A stretch of DNA of 64,000 nt from Lentibacillus halodurans (GTDB lineage: Bacteria > Bacillota > Bacilli > Bacillales > Amphibacillaceae). The notes under the pieces are model-generated. The model was not told the origin of the DNA and made no database searches. It saw only the letters and a list, made by a program, of their open reading frames with translations. This document shows, one piece after another, positions 1 through 10,120 of the stretch. Location: the NCBI RefSeq assembly GCF_900112045.1, contig NZ_FOJW01000002.1, positions 7,962 through 71,961 on the forward strand. Reading direction: 5' to 3'. Positions within the stretch are counted from its first letter, which is position 1. The number at the start of each line of letters is the position of its first letter. A program made the position numbers and the translations under genes.

Positions 1-92
1 GAATAAGTATGTGTCAATCAACTGCCTGTAAAGGTCCGATTCTGTTCAACTAACATTCAGCGGGAAAGACGCTCGCTGAATGAAGTTTCACT

Positions 93-194
93 TTACTGGT
101 TCTCTTTCGGTACTCCTGGTTTAGCGTCATAACCTGCTGTAAAGCAAGAAACTATAAAGGTCACAGCAACGCCTAAGATCAGAGCAAGTTTCAT
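93..194 (-). CDS. tiny putative lipoprotein, 33 aa
   Basis: This short reading frame begins with ATG after a strong AAGGAGG ribosome-binding site. It encodes a basic start (MK), a hydrophobic stretch of about 15 residues, and the sequence IVSC, which fits a lipobox. A 17-residue hydrophilic tail (FTAGYDAKPGVPKENQ after the Cys) follows. If processed, it would yield a very short lipopeptide on the outer face of the membrane. A plausible sigma-A promoter lies upstream (249-277) and an inverted repeat (CATTCAGCG / CGCTGAATG) lies just past the stop. I do not recognise a family. It could be a Phr-like or pheromone-like secreted peptide, but no rap or agr-type gene is adjacent, so that is speculation. 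Confidence 0.5.
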   Translation of the reverse strand: MKLALILGVAVTFIVSCFTAGYDAKPGVPKENQ

Positions 195-248
195 GATATT
201 TCCTCCTTGTATCGTATATGTATACCTTGTTAATTTTATTATACCACT

Positions 249-277
249 ATTATACCGAATAATGACCCCGATGTGAA
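249..277 (-). promoter_or_regulatory. sigma-A promoter for the small lipoprotein
   Basis: Reading the minus strand, TTCACA is followed by 17 bases and TATAAT. The -10 hexamer is perfect and lies about 55 bases upstream of the ATG of the 33-residue gene. Confidence 0.5.
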
Positions 278-372
278 CTGTGGTTTCATTACCCCTTGTA
301 TTACACGAATTATTTTATTTTTCGAACAGTGCGATCCTTTATTGTATCGATTGACAAAATAGAGTATATTAG

Positions 373-402
373 TTGATGAAGTGAATGCTAAAGCTCTATA
401 AT
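373..402 (+). promoter_or_regulatory. sigma-A promoter for odhAB
   Basis: TTGATG (373-378), an 18-base spacer and TATAAT (397-402) lie about 107 bases before the odhA start. The long untranslated leader holds no obvious second gene. In B. subtilis odhAB is catabolite-sensitive, but I did not find a convincing cre site here. Confidence 0.5.
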
Positions 403-509
403 GAAAACAGAGTGTGAAAAGCCGTTATCGTACATGTCAAAAAGAGGCGAATTCACGAACGACCTCTTGTATAACGGGATATAGTTAACGACTAATGGGG
501 GTATAAGAC

Positions 510-3359
510 GTGGCACAAAATGAAGAATCTCACGAAAGATTCTGGGGCAGTTTTCATGGACCAAACATGGGGTATATTGAAGAGCAATACGAATTATACA
601 AGAAAAACCATGAAGCAGTTGATCCTTCTTTAAAAGAACTGTTTGATCAGCATGGAGCCCCCGACTGGTTCCGTCCTTCAAAAGGCACCCGCCAGGAACC
701 GGCATCTTCCATAGGTGATGTTAAAAAATTAACCTCAGCAATGAAACTTGTTGAGGCTATTCGTCGTTTTGGTCATCTTGAGGCAGACATTTATCCGGTT
801 GGGCATGGTAAACGCAATACAAATCTTGTCGACCCGGAAACATATGATTTGTCTGAACAGGATTTGAGAAATATACCTGCCTCATGGTTGTGGGAGCAGG
901 CACCTAGTGGTGTGGATGATGGACTTGACGTGATCAGTGAATTGAAAAAGTTATATTCCGGAACGATTACGTTTGAATATGACCATGTCAATAATGAAGA
1001 TGAACGGGAATGGTTACTGGAATATATTGAATCCGGCAAGTATGATGCAGCATGTTCTAATGAAAATAAAAAGAATCTGCTTGAACGTCTTGCTCAAGTC
1101 GAGGGGTTTGAAGAGTTCCTCCAAAAAACATTTGTCGGGCAAAAACGATTTTCCATTGAAGGTTTGGAATCGATGGTCCCCATGCTCGACCGCATTGTTA
1201 AAAATTCCATTGAGGACCGGATTGAACATATTATGATGGGAATGGCTCACCGCGGGCGTCTCAGTGTACTGGCACATGTTCTGGGGAAACCATTTGATAA
1301 AATATTCTCCGAGTTTCATCACTCGCCTGATAAAGAATTGATTCCTTCTGAAGGATCAACAGGCATTAACTATGGATGGACTGGGGATGTGAAGTATCAC
1401 TTTGGTGCAACGAAAGATGTTCGAGAAGGCGATGAAACGGCAACACGTATTACACTTGCCAACAACCCATCTCACCTGGAATTTGTTAATCCGGTTGTAG
1501 AAGGATTTGCGCGTGCAGGGCAGGATGATCGCTCGCAAAAAGGCTATCCTGAGCAGGATTTCAGTAAGGCACTGCCTGTGCTCATTCATGGTGATGCAGC
1601 ATTTATTGGAGAAGGTGTTGTTGCGGAAACATTGAATTTTAAAGGGCTGCCCGGCTATCAGACAGGTGGGACACTCCACATAATCGCCAATAATCTGCTC
1701 GGTTATACGACCAACCAGGAAGACGGAAGATCAACACGCTATGCCAGTGATCTGGCAAAAGGTTTCGAAATTCCAATCATTCATGTGAACGCAGATGACC
1801 CTGTCGCATGTGTCGTTGCGATCAAAATGGCTTATGAATATCGCCAAAAATTCCATAAGGACTTTTTGATTGATATGGTTGGTTATCGTCGCTACGGTCA
1901 TAATGAAATGGATGAACCACGGGCAACACAGCCTTATTTGTACAAAGATATTGACAATCATCCTACAATTGCAAGTGTTTATGCTAAACGTTTGCAAAAA
2001 GAAGGTATTGTAGAACAGGATGAGTTGGAAAATTTAAAGAAGCAAACTGAGTCCAGCTTGCGGGAAATTTATGAAAACATGAAAGAGAATGAATCCGGTG
2101 AAGTGGAAGCCAGACAAATGCCTAAAGCTTTAACAAACGGCCTTGATAATTTTGAAACCGCAGTACCGTTTGAAACACTGGAAACTTTGAATAGAGGTCT
2201 GCAATCACGTCCGGAAGGGTTTACCGTTTTCCGGAAATTACAGCGAATTCTCAGTCGCCGTGAGAATGTTCTGGAAGAAGGAAATAAAGCTGACTGGGGT
2301 GCAGGCGAGGCTCTGACATATGCATCTATTTTAAATGATGGTATCCCTATTCGTTTAACAGGTCAGGACACAGAGCGCGGAACGTTTGCACACCGGCATT
2401 TGGTTTTGCATGATGCAGAAACTGGTGAAACGTATTGTCCAATGCACGGTCTTGATGGCGTGGAAGCATCTTTTGACATCCGGAACAGCCCACTTTCAGA
2501 GGCTGGTGTATTAGGTTTTGAATATGGTTATAGTGTGCAGGCACCGAATACACTTGTTATCTGGGAAGCTCAATTTGGTGATTTTGCCAATGCGGCGCAA
2601 GTTATTTTTGATCAATTCATTTCGGCGGCACGCGCAAAATGGGGCGATAAGTCGAACATGGTATTCCTCTTGCCGCATGGCTATGAAGGTCAGGGTCCGG
2701 AACATTCCAGTGCCCGTCTTGAACGCTTTTTGCAATTGGCAGCGGAAAATAATTGGATTGTTGCCAATGTCACGTCGTCAGCGCAATATTTCCATCTGAT
2801 GCGACGGCAGGCTGCGATGCGCAATAAAGAAGAAGCACGGCCATTGATTCTGATGTCACCAAAAAGTTTATTGCGAAATCAGCGGGTTGCCTCAAGTGCG
2901 GAAGAATTTACAGATGGTAAATTCGAGCCATTAAGACAGCAGCCTAATTTGAAAGTGAGCAAAAAGAACGCAACAAGGTTATTGATTGGAAGCGGTAAGA
3001 TAATGGTAGACATTGAAGAAGCCATTGTGGATTCAGATGAAAAGTTTGATTGGCTGCGAGCTTTCAGACTGGAACAAATTTACCCATTCCCTGCAAAACA
3101 ACTGGAAAAAGAATTAAGAGATTTACCGAACCTGAAAGAAATTGTCTGGGTACAGGAAGAACCGCAGAATATGGGTAGCTGGGACTTCGTAGATGATTAC
3201 TTAAGAGAATTATTAACAGAGAATCAGGCATTGAGGTATATAGGACGTCCACATCGTGCGTCACCAGCTGTAGGAGAACCAAACGTAGACAAAACAGAAC
3301 AGCGGCAAATCATTGAGCAAGCGATAAACCCGTCAGAAGGAGGAGATTCCAGTGAGTGA
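510..3359 (+). CDS. odhA: 2-oxoglutarate dehydrogenase E1 component
   Basis: This is the thiamine-diphosphate-dependent E1 subunit of the TCA-cycle 2-oxoglutarate dehydrogenase complex. It decarboxylates 2-oxoglutarate and passes the succinyl group to E2. The 949-residue length matches Bacillus OdhA. The N-terminal region contains the E2/E3-interaction type start ([14 protein letters not shown]), then [15 protein letters not shown], and the ThDP-binding [14 protein letters not shown]...NN motif near residues 361-397. A transketolase-like pyrimidine domain follows (about 595-790, with [13 protein letters not shown]) and then a C-terminal domain. The stop overlaps the start of odhB by 8 bases, so the two subunits are translationally coupled. 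The GTG start (MAQNEE) follows a gggggta ribosome-binding site. Confidence 0.97.
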   Translation: MAQNEESHERFWGSFHGPNMGYIEEQYELYKKNHEAVDPSLKELFDQHGAPDWFRPSKGTRQEPASSIGDVKKLTSAMKLVEAIRRFGHLEADIYPVGHGKRNTNLVDPETYDLSEQDLRNIPASWLWEQAPSGVDDGLDVISELKKLYSGTITFEYDHVNNEDEREWLLEYIESGKYDAACSNENKKNLLERLAQVEGFEEFLQKTFVGQKRFSIEGLESMVPMLDRIVKNSIEDRIEHIMMGMAHRGRLSVLAHVLGKPFDKIFSEFHHSPDKELIPSEGSTGINYGWTGDVKYHFGATKDVREGDETATRITLANNPSHLEFVNPVVEGFARAGQDDRSQKGYPEQDFSKALPVLIHGDAAFIGEGVVAETLNFKGLPGYQTGGTLHIIANNLLGYTTNQEDGRSTRYASDLAKGFEIPIIHVNADDPVACVVAIKMAYEYRQKFHKDFLIDMVGYRRYGHNEMDEPRATQPYLYKDIDNHPTIASVYAKRLQKEGIVEQDELENLKKQTESSLREIYENMKENESGEVEARQMPKALTNGLDNFETAVPFETLETLNRGLQSRPEGFTVFRKLQRILSRRENVLEEGNKADWGAGEALTYASILNDGIPIRLTGQDTERGTFAHRHLVLHDAETGETYCPMHGLDGVEASFDIRNSPLSEAGVLGFEYGYSVQAPNTLVIWEAQFGDFANAAQVIFDQFISAARAKWGDKSNMVFLLPHGYEGQGPEHSSARLERFLQLAAENNWIVANVTSSAQYFHLMRRQAAMRNKEEARPLILMSPKSLLRNQRVASSAEEFTDGKFEPLRQQPNLKVSKKNATRLLIGSGKIMVDIEEAIVDSDEKFDWLRAFRLEQIYPFPAKQLEKELRDLPNLKEIVWVQEEPQNMGSWDFVDDYLRELLTENQALRYIGRPHRASPAVGEPNVDKTEQRQIIEQAINPSEGGDSSE

Positions 3360-4638
3360 AATTAAAATTCCGGAACTTGCAGAATCGATTACAGAAGGCA
3401 CCATTTCCGAATGGCTTGTCAAAAAAGGTGACAAAGTTGAAAAAGGCGATCCGGTTGTTGAATTGGAAACCGATAAGGTCAATGTCGAAGTAAACACTGA
3501 TTATGCAGGGGTTATTACCGAGATTATACATGGGGAAGGCGACGATGTTGAAGTCGGTGATGTTATTGCCAAAGTTGATGAAAGTGGTGAAGCAGGAGGC
3601 AGTGACTCCGAGGAAGGGAGTAAAGAGAAACCTGCCGGCGATGCTGCTGCAAAAGAAGAAAAAACACCGGATCCTTCCACAGAAGAAGTAAAAGATCATC
3701 AGCAAGAATCACAGGATGATTCCTCCGACAGCAGTCAGGACGTTATAGCATCTCCTGCCGCCCGTAAGCGTGCCCGTGAACTAGGCATTGACTTGAGCGA
3801 TGTGCAGACACGTGATCCATTGGGCCGTGTACGTCCGGAAGATGTTGAGTCAACTGCAAAAGGCGGCAGTAAGAATGCAGAATCGAAGCCAACTAAGCAA
3901 GAAGAAACGAAGCAGTCAGAAGAAACGGAATTCGATAAGCCTGTTGAGCGTATTAAAATGTCCCGACGCCGTCAGACGATTGCTAACCGCCTTGTTGATG
4001 TTCAACAGGAATCGGCCATGTTAACGACATTTAATGAAGTCGATATGTCAGCCATCATGAAACTCCGCAGTGAACGGAAAGAGACCTTTTTGGAAAAACA
4101 TGATGTAAAGTTAGGATTTATGTCCTTCTTTACAAAAGCTGTCATCGGTGCATTAAAAGACTTCCCGCTCTTGAATGCAGAAATCCAGGGTAAAGAACTT
4201 GTCGTGAAAAAGTTCTATGATATCGGCATTGCCGTATCGACTGATGAAGGGCTGGTCGTACCGGTCGTTCGTGATGCAGACAAATTGGATTTTGCCGGTG
4301 TTGAAAAAGAAATTGCCAACCTCGGAAAGAAAGCAATGAATAAGGAATTGTCATTGAAAGACTTGCAGGGCGGAACATTCACCATTACCAACGGTGGTAC
4401 TTTTGGATCGATGTTGTCTACACCTATCCTGAATGCTCCTCAGGTAGGGATCCTTGGTATGCATAACATTCAAAAACGTCCAGTGGTCATGCCTGACGAT
4501 TCGATAGAAGTACGTCCAATGATGTATCTGGCTGTATCGTATGACCATCGGATTGTCGACGGTAAAGAAGCCGTACAGTTCCTTGTCCGGATTAAAGAAT
4601 TGCTGGAAGATCCATATGACTTATTACTGGAAGGCTGA
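3352..4638 (+). CDS. odhB: dihydrolipoyl succinyltransferase (E2 of 2-oxoglutarate dehydrogenase)
   Basis: E2 forms the core of the complex and transfers the succinyl group from its lipoyl arm to CoA. The lipoyl domain covers residues 1-76, with the lipoylated lysine in ETDKVNVEV (about residue 42). A long acidic Ser/Glu/Asp/Lys-rich linker (about 80-130) is followed by the peripheral-subunit-binding domain ([15 protein letters not shown], about 132-165) and the catalytic domain (about 195-428), ending with the HRIVDGKEA active-site motif. The start is GTG, 7 bases after AGGAGG, inside the end of odhA. An intrinsic terminator lies about 260 bases after the stop. The linker is more acidic than in B. 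subtilis, as often seen in halotolerant relatives. Confidence 0.97.
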   Translation: MSEIKIPELAESITEGTISEWLVKKGDKVEKGDPVVELETDKVNVEVNTDYAGVITEIIHGEGDDVEVGDVIAKVDESGEAGGSDSEEGSKEKPAGDAAAKEEKTPDPSTEEVKDHQQESQDDSSDSSQDVIASPAARKRARELGIDLSDVQTRDPLGRVRPEDVESTAKGGSKNAESKPTKQEETKQSEETEFDKPVERIKMSRRRQTIANRLVDVQQESAMLTTFNEVDMSAIMKLRSERKETFLEKHDVKLGFMSFFTKAVIGALKDFPLLNAEIQGKELVVKKFYDIGIAVSTDEGLVVPVVRDADKLDFAGVEKEIANLGKKAMNKELSLKDLQGGTFTITNGGTFGSMLSTPILNAPQVGILGMHNIQKRPVVMPDDSIEVRPMMYLAVSYDHRIVDGKEAVQFLVRIKELLEDPYDLLLEG

Positions 4639-4990
4639 GGGATAGAGTGAAGCTCCATTCAGCGGGGCTATTCCCGCTGACGATAAGGAACTCAGGCGTC
4701 CACGAAAAAGAAAAGCACTTTTTCTTCATGTGATGCATTGCTGCCGAAAGTTTTCCTTATCCTGTGCTTGCGATGACTTGGCACAAAATTGTAGGGAAAC
4801 AAATTCAAGTAGATATCTTGTTGCAATGCCTTTATGACCTGCATCTTGCAGGCCCTGACAAAATCGGTCATTTACTGCCCGTTAAATGCGGGATAAGCTA
4901 AAAACCCTCGCTTTGGTGTGTTTACGTGGCGGGGGTTTTTTGGGAAATAATATGGAAAGAAGTTATTAACTGCGCGTTTCAACGTGTTGT
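4639..4990. other. gene-free stretch with hairpins and a terminator
   Basis: After odhB there is no supportable gene for about 350 bases. The stretch holds a CAGCGGG/CCCGCTG hairpin near 4659-4679. It also holds imperfect inverted repeats around a GATAAGGAA / TTCCTTATC pair (about 4682 and 4753), resembling the small intergenic repeats elsewhere in the window. The odhAB terminator sits at 4900-4941. Confidence 0.5.
4900..4941 (+). terminator. intrinsic terminator after odhB
   Basis: The stem AAAACCCTCGC pairs with GGCGGGGGTTTT and is followed by a run of T. Confidence 0.7.
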
Positions 4991-5594
4991 TCAATTGATA
5001 ACTGCTCTCTTTAACAGTTTGATATCCGACTCCATTTCTACAATCTTGTCGTTGAATGTAGAATTCATGATCGTCTGAAACTCATAATTTTTAGCGGTTT
5101 GTTCTCTTACAATACTCGACATTTGCGAGTCTGCCATTCATTTCAGTGAACCTGTCATCAAGCTTATCAAATCTGTTGTCAATGGCCGAGAATCTGGTAC
5201 CAATGTCATTAAATCTGTCGTTAACGGCGGTGAATCTGTCATCAATTTGGTCGAATCTGTCATTAAAGTCAGTGAATCTGTCTTCAATCTCATCGAATCT
5301 GTTGTCAATGGCCGAGAATCTGGTACCAACGTCATTAAATCTGTCGTCAACGGCGGTGAATCTGTCATTAATCTGATCGAACCTGTCATTAAATTCAGTG
5401 AATCTGTCTTCAATCTCATCGAATCTGTTGTCAATGGTTGAGAATCTGGTACCAATGTCATTAAATTTGTCGTCAACGGCGGTGAATCTGTCATTAATCT
5501 GATCGAACCTGTCATTAAAATCTTCCCGTATTGTGTCGAACTGACTGTTTAGTTTTTGCATTTCCGTTAATATAAGTTTCATATCATCACTCAT
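4991..5594 (-). pseudogene. coiled-coil heptad-repeat protein, frameshifted near its 3' end
   Basis: The intact frame from 5594 to 5091 encodes 167 residues. About 126 of them are three near-identical 42-residue units, each made of six heptads of the form xDRFxxI/V (for example NDRFDQINDRFTAV). This predicts a long amphipathic coiled coil with Phe and Ile/Val in the core. The frame stops after NVEYCKRTNR. One frame over, the sequence continues as SIVREQTAKNYEFQT ... DIKLLKRAVIN to a TGA at 4991-4993, with the same helical, heptad-like character. A single missing base near 5111-5117 therefore explains the early stop. The full product would be about 200 residues with no signal peptide or TM segment. 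The function is unknown. Similar coiled-coil proteins are common hypothetical proteins in Bacillaceae. It could still be expressed in the shorter form. Confidence 0.65.
5133..5511 (-). repeat. three tandem 126-bp coding repeats
   Basis: The DNA encoding the 42-residue coiled-coil unit is repeated three times with only a few base changes per copy (for example ATGGCCGAGAATCTGGTACC recurs at 126-base spacing). Such an array can change copy number by slippage or recombination. Confidence 0.85.
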
Positions 5595-5949
5595 CTTTTA
5601 AAACCCCCTCCCCCTTATAAAAAGTATATCATGTTTCAAAAAAAAGCATCTGTTGAAAAAGTAAAATTGATGTAAAAAAGATGTCCAAAATTTAAAAAAA
5701 TCCCTGTCTAAAGGCTTGATTTACCGCATATTTTGATTTCCCATATTCATTTTTGACAAATATTAGATTCATTAGTGCGCTGGATTTTCATGTTAAAACT
5801 TGTGTCTCCAGGGAATGAATATAATAGCTGAATAAAAAAGTATTTGCCAGACGTCTGACAACCTGTTACAATCACATTTGGAAAAAGCGATTGTGTAAGC
5901 GGTTATTCGTTTATGAATTCGCTTTAACATTATAAGGGAGGCTTCATCA
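5595..5949. other. intergenic region with the nucleoside-transporter promoter
   Basis: No gene was seen in this AT-rich 355-base stretch between two divergent genes. The only clear signals are the promoter and palindrome at 5844-5872 and a GGGAGG ribosome-binding site at about 5936-5941. Confidence 0.5.
5844..5872 (+). promoter_or_regulatory. promoter with an overlapping palindromic operator
   Basis: TTGCCA (5844-5849), a 17-base spacer and TACAAT (5867-5872) form a good sigma-A promoter. A palindrome, TTGcCAGACGTCTGaCAA (5844-5861, one mismatched pair), covers the -35 and part of the spacer. This placement is typical of a repressor operator. The cognate regulator is unknown, and a GntR-type protein is one guess. 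Confidence 0.5.
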
Positions 5950-7140
5950 GTGGACATTCTGCTTGGGATTTTGGCTATTATAATTGTACTTGGTCTGGCA
6001 TATTTCATGTCAAATGATAAGAAAAATATTAACTATAAAGGTATCGGTATTATGCTGATTGCCCAACTTATCATTACATGGTTCATGTTTAATACGGGTG
6101 TTGGGCGCACCGTTATTAATGGCATTTCAGCCGCTTTTAATAAATTGATTGAGTTTGGCAAAGAAGGCGTTAATTTTGTTGTCGGTGGTATAGAAGTAGC
6201 AGAAGGTGGAGATGTTTTCTTCTTTAATGTACTGCTGTTGATTATCTTTTTCTCGACGTTGCTTTCTGTCCTGACGTATTTGCGAATTTTGCCGCCGATT
6301 ATTAAATATATGGGCGGTCTTTTGTCGAAAATTACCGGGCTGCCAAAAGTAGAATCTTTTAATGCCGTGAACAGTATTTTCTTTGGACAGTCGGAAGCGT
6401 TACTGGCAATCAAAACTCAATTCCATCATTTGAACAATAACCGATTATATATTGTCAGCGCATCGGCTATGGGGTCGGTATCAGCGTCCATTGTGGGTGC
6501 ATACCTGCAAATTTTGCCGCCTGAATATGTATTGGCAGCATTACCGCTCAACATGTTCAGTGCACTGACACTTGCTTCTGTCATTGCACCGGTAAATGTG
6601 CCCAAGGAAGCAGATAAAGTAGATGTGAAAGAGGTTTCGCAGGATAAAAGTATTTTCGAAGCGATGAGTAATGGTGCATTGGACGGTGGGAAAATTGCCC
6701 TTATTGTTGCTGCCATGCTGATTGCATTCATTGCTGCGCTGGAATTGGTTAATTGGCTGATTCAGTTCGTCTTTGCAGGTGTCACCCTGCAGCAAATACT
6801 GGGTTATATCATAGCACCAATTGGCATTCTGATGGGTATTTCACCGGGCGAAGTAATTGAAGCTGGCGGTGTGATGGGAACGAAAATTGTAACCAACGAA
6901 TTTGTAGCGATGCTGGAATTTGAGCAAATGCTTGGGTCTATATCCGAGAAAACGATTGGTATTGTTTCGGTATTCCTGACAAGCTTTGCCAATTTCTCAT
7001 CGATTGGTATTATTGCAGGAACTGTACAGGGGATTGACAGCAAAAAAGCTGTACAAGTTTCCGGATTTGGTATGAAACTGCTTGTCGGGGCAACACTGGC
7101 GTCTATTTTGTCCGCAACGATTGCAGGCCTGTTTTTATAG
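5950..7140 (+). CDS. CNT-family nucleoside:cation symporter (NupC-like)
   Basis: This membrane carrier of the concentrative nucleoside transporter family takes up nucleosides with H+ or Na+. Its 396 residues match the family. The N-terminal part holds two or three TM helices, then the gate-type region with LRILPPIIKYMGG. The conserved GQSEALLAIK motif (about residues 142-151) follows, then the C-terminal Nucleos_tra2 domain with SVSASIVGAYLQ and a second substrate-binding region near ISPGEVIEAGGVMGTK. The GTG start follows GGGAGG. The gene stands alone with its own promoter (5844-5872) and terminator (7148-7177). Substrate specificity (pyrimidine or purine) cannot be told from sequence by eye. 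Confidence 0.9.
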   Translation: MDILLGILAIIIVLGLAYFMSNDKKNINYKGIGIMLIAQLIITWFMFNTGVGRTVINGISAAFNKLIEFGKEGVNFVVGGIEVAEGGDVFFFNVLLLIIFFSTLLSVLTYLRILPPIIKYMGGLLSKITGLPKVESFNAVNSIFFGQSEALLAIKTQFHHLNNNRLYIVSASAMGSVSASIVGAYLQILPPEYVLAALPLNMFSALTLASVIAPVNVPKEADKVDVKEVSQDKSIFEAMSNGALDGGKIALIVAAMLIAFIAALELVNWLIQFVFAGVTLQQILGYIIAPIGILMGISPGEVIEAGGVMGTKIVTNEFVAMLEFEQMLGSISEKTIGIVSVFLTSFANFSSIGIIAGTVQGIDSKKAVQVSGFGMKLLVGATLASILSATIAGLFL

Positions 7141-7147
7141 TGAAAAA

Positions 7148-7177
7148 AGAAAAACCGCCTTTAGGGGCGGCTTTTCT
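7148..7177. terminator. bidirectional terminator between the nucleoside transporter and MATE genes
   Basis: AAAACCGCC and GGGCGGCTTTT form a short GC-rich stem. T-runs are present on both sides, so it can serve both converging genes. Confidence 0.7.
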
Positions 7178-7180
7178 CGC

Positions 7181-8542
7181 TTAATGAGACCTGGCCAGTT
7201 TTGAATATTTTTTCTGCAGACAGAGTAATCGCAATGACAAAGTAAAAGCACCGGCGCTTAATCCGATAATAATACCAACCCAATAGCCGAATGGTTCCAG
7301 TGCCGTAAAATTAGCTAAAAGCCAGCCGCTTGGCAGTCCGATAACCCAATAGGAGATAAGGGCCATCACCAGTGTCATATTAACGTCCTTGTAGCCGCGT
7401 AATGCTCCCTGAACTGGCGCACCAAATCCGTCGGCGAACTGATAGACAATCGCAAAATAGATAAATTGTTTCGTCAGCTCAACGACTTGCGGGTTGGAAT
7501 TATAAAGTTGTGCAACGGGATCATTGAATACATAAAGCACTATCCCTGCAAAAAGAGCGATGATCAATCCTCCGCTGATTCCAATGAAACTATATGTCTT
7601 GGCGTGATCAAACCGTTTAGCACCTGATTCAAAGCCGATTGCAATCGTAAGCGCCATCCCGACACTTAGCGGAATCATATATAACATCGTGGCAAAATTC
7701 ATGGCTGCCTGATGCGCGGCAATCGTATACGTGCTGTAGACGCTCATTAATAATGTAACAGCGGAGAAAATGCTCGTCTCAAAAAAGATGGCAAACCCAA
7801 TCGGTATACCAATTTTTAGCTGTTCCCACCATGCCTTTACTGACGGATGAGTCCAGCCTGATAAAATGGTATATTGACGGAATGGATAAATGTTATGAAT
7901 AAAACCAACAGCAATACCACATGAAAGCCAATAGGTTAACGCTGTGGCAATTCCGGCACCAATACCGCCTAATGCCGGCAAACCGAGTTTTCCAAAAATA
8001 AAAATATAGTTAAAAAAGAGATTTAATGGTAATGTCGTTAATATAATGATCATGGAAATTCTCGTTTGCCCAAGTGCATCAATAAAGCTGCGTAATGTAT
8101 TAAACATAAATAACGGGATGATACCGGAACTTAATGTAATGAGATAGTACTTTGCAATGTGACGTACATCATGTTCAAGATCCATCAAATTTAAAGCAGG
8201 ATTGAGTACAAAAGCTCCAATCGTTATAGTAACTATGGCCAAACCAATGGCCAGATAAATTCCTTGCTGTATTTTTTCCGGTACTTTATCGTCAGCTTTA
8301 GCACCGATTAAATGGGCTATAATTGGTGTGATGGCTAAAAATATTCCATTAACACCTGTGAAGATCGGTACCCAAAGGCTTGATCCAATCGCAACACCGG
8401 CCAGATCCTCAGCCCCCGCACGACCTGACATAACGGTGTCGAAAAAATTCATGAGGTACAGGCCAACCTGTGTTATCAGGATGGGTACTAATATGACAGC
8501 AAATAATTTTAGTTTGTCTTTTAATGTTGATGTCTCGTACAT
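7181..8542 (-). CDS. MATE-family multidrug/toxin efflux pump
   Basis: A 453-residue inner-membrane protein with about 12 predicted TM helices in the two-halves arrangement of the MATE family. Recognisable segments are VPILITQVGLYLMNFFDTVMSG near the N-terminus, the family-typical ALGQTRISM (about 150), and GAPVQGALRGYKDV (about 375). MATE proteins export cationic drugs or metabolites in exchange for Na+ or H+. The ATG follows AAGGAAG. There are no operon partners. It converges on the nucleoside transporter with a shared terminator. Confidence 0.9.
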   Translation of the reverse strand: MYETSTLKDKLKLFAVILVPILITQVGLYLMNFFDTVMSGRAGAEDLAGVAIGSSLWVPIFTGVNGIFLAITPIIAHLIGAKADDKVPEKIQQGIYLAIGLAIVTITIGAFVLNPALNLMDLEHDVRHIAKYYLITLSSGIIPLFMFNTLRSFIDALGQTRISMIIILTTLPLNLFFNYIFIFGKLGLPALGGIGAGIATALTYWLSCGIAVGFIHNIYPFRQYTILSGWTHPSVKAWWEQLKIGIPIGFAIFFETSIFSAVTLLMSVYSTYTIAAHQAAMNFATMLYMIPLSVGMALTIAIGFESGAKRFDHAKTYSFIGISGGLIIALFAGIVLYVFNDPVAQLYNSNPQVVELTKQFIYFAIVYQFADGFGAPVQGALRGYKDVNMTLVMALISYWVIGLPSGWLLANFTALEPFGYWVGIIIGLSAGAFTLSLRLLCLQKKYSKLARSH

Positions 8543-8885
8543 ATTACGCTTCCTTTTTGTCTTTTTTTCGAGTAGGATGGAGTAAACTGTTAGAATACAA
8601 CAGCTATTATACCGCTTTACTTCAACATCAGAAAAGTGTCAATTGTGGTTAACCTTATAGGAAAAACTTCGGTACTCGCAATAAGACTAGGGCGAGCCTT
8701 GAGTTTTTTCTAATAAGATAAAAAAGTATATCATTTACCAGTATATATCTTTATTACAAAAAAGCTACGTCCGGCTTTGACGTATAGGAACTACAAGTAC
8801 GGCGCTGGCATAGGACGTCAAGTTTTTAACCTGTAATGGTGTTTACGTCTTTATTTCATGTTGCAATAGAAGGAGTGCTGCGTTT
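8543..8885. other. intergenic region with hairpin elements
   Basis: No gene was found between the divergent MATE and MurG-like genes. It contains an imperfect hairpin at about 8656-8716 whose arms include AACTTCGGTACTCGC and GCGAGCCTTGAGTT, with CTAGGGCGAGCC in the right arm. That core recurs at 18891-18902. A second structured stretch (about 8765-8815) carries TACGTCCGG, GACGTATAGGAAC and ATAGGACGTC blocks. Confidence 0.5.
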
Positions 8886-9965
8886 ATGAGTGCAGAAAGA
8901 ATTTTATTTACAGGCGGTGGTACTGCCGGTCATGTGATCGTTAACCTTGCTCTTATTCCAGTTTTTCAGAAAGAAGGATGGGAAATTGATTATATCGGAT
9001 CCAAAAATGGGATTGAACGCAGGCTGGTTGAATCGCTTGATGGGGTCACGTATCATCCGATTTCTACTGGTAAATTGCGTCGCTATATGTCAAAAGAAAA
9101 TATGAAAGACCCATTTAAGGTGTTCAAAGGAATTATGCAAGCGTGGCGCATTATTGGCAAACGAAAGCCATCTGTCATATTTTCAAAAGGAGGGTTTGTT
9201 TCCGTACCGGTTATAATGGCAGCTAAGTTGCGCCGTGTGCCAGCAGTTATCCATGAATCGGACTACACACCAGGTCTTGCTAACAGACTCTCTATTCCGT
9301 TTGCCCAAAAAGTACTGGCAACCTTTCCGGAGACAATGGACTATCTTCCGGAAAAGAAAGCAGAATATGTTGGGGCAGTCATAAGAGATGAACTTTTCGA
9401 GGGCGATAAAGAAATAGGACTGAAACTATGCGGTTTTACTAAAGAAAAACCTGTATTACTCATTATGGGCGGAAGCGGCGGATCTGAAAAAATAAATCAA
9501 ACGGTGCGGGCACGTCTTGATCAGCTTTTGTTCGAATTTCAGATTGCTCATATTTGTGGTCAGGGGAAAACCGATCCGTCTATTGATCAAAAGGGTTATG
9601 CTCAATTTGAATATGTTAAAGACGAATTGAAGGATTTATTTGCTGTATCGGACCTTGTATTGTCACGTGCAGGGGCAAATGCCATTTTTGAATTTCTGGC
9701 ACTCCGCAAGCCGATGCTGCTGATTCCGCTGTCAAAATCCGCGAGCAGGGGAGACCAGATCATCAACGCCAATTCATTTAAGGAAAAAAACTATGCGCGC
9801 GTAATGGAAGAGGAAGCCTTAACGGAGGAATCATTGGTGCAGGAACTGTTTAAGCTGAAAGAACAGGCACCGGTCATCATCGATCATATGAAACATTACG
9901 AGAGTGAAAAAGCGCGCGGGCGGGTGATCGATATTATTAAAAATACAGGTGGAACTCCCGAATAA
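8886..9965 (+). CDS. murG: MurG-type UDP-GlcNAc:lipid I N-acetylglucosaminyltransferase
   Basis: A GT28-fold glycosyltransferase that adds GlcNAc to undecaprenyl-PP-MurNAc-pentapeptide (lipid I) to make lipid II at the inner face of the membrane. The 359-residue protein has the N-terminal glycine-rich loop GGGTAGHV (residues about 9-16, where classic MurG has GGTGGH). It also has FSKGGFVSVP (about 99-108), HESDYTPGLANR, the second glycine-rich loop MGGSGGSEKIN, and the donor-sugar signature near LSRAGANAIFEFLALRKPMLLIPL. The start follows AAGGAGTG. It stands alone, away from a dcw cluster, so it may be a second MurG paralogue, as several Bacillaceae carry two. Confidence 0.88.
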   Translation: MSAERILFTGGGTAGHVIVNLALIPVFQKEGWEIDYIGSKNGIERRLVESLDGVTYHPISTGKLRRYMSKENMKDPFKVFKGIMQAWRIIGKRKPSVIFSKGGFVSVPVIMAAKLRRVPAVIHESDYTPGLANRLSIPFAQKVLATFPETMDYLPEKKAEYVGAVIRDELFEGDKEIGLKLCGFTKEKPVLLIMGGSGGSEKINQTVRARLDQLLFEFQIAHICGQGKTDPSIDQKGYAQFEYVKDELKDLFAVSDLVLSRAGANAIFEFLALRKPMLLIPLSKSASRGDQIINANSFKEKNYARVMEEEALTEESLVQELFKLKEQAPVIIDHMKHYESEKARGRVIDIIKNTGGTPE

Positions 9966-10084
9966 ATGTAAAAGTGGACGGATAGAGACAAATAGTGGCT
10001 GAATATTCCCTGATCTAAATCATGCCGGTATTATACTATTGTGTTTCATAAGCCGGATAAAGTAACTCAATTACCGGCAGAATC

Positions 10085-10120
10085 AAAAAATTGTCTCCTA
10101 ACAAGGGAGACAATTTTTTG
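10085..10120 (+). terminator. terminator after the MurG-like gene
   Basis: AAAAAATTGTCTCC pairs with GGGAGACAATTTTTT around a TAACAA loop, giving a near-perfect hairpin with a T-run. Confidence 0.85.

Noticed and set aside
5133-5511. Possible CRISPR or non-coding tandem repeat
   Set aside because: The 126-bp units keep frame and heptad periodicity, so they are protein-coding repeats.
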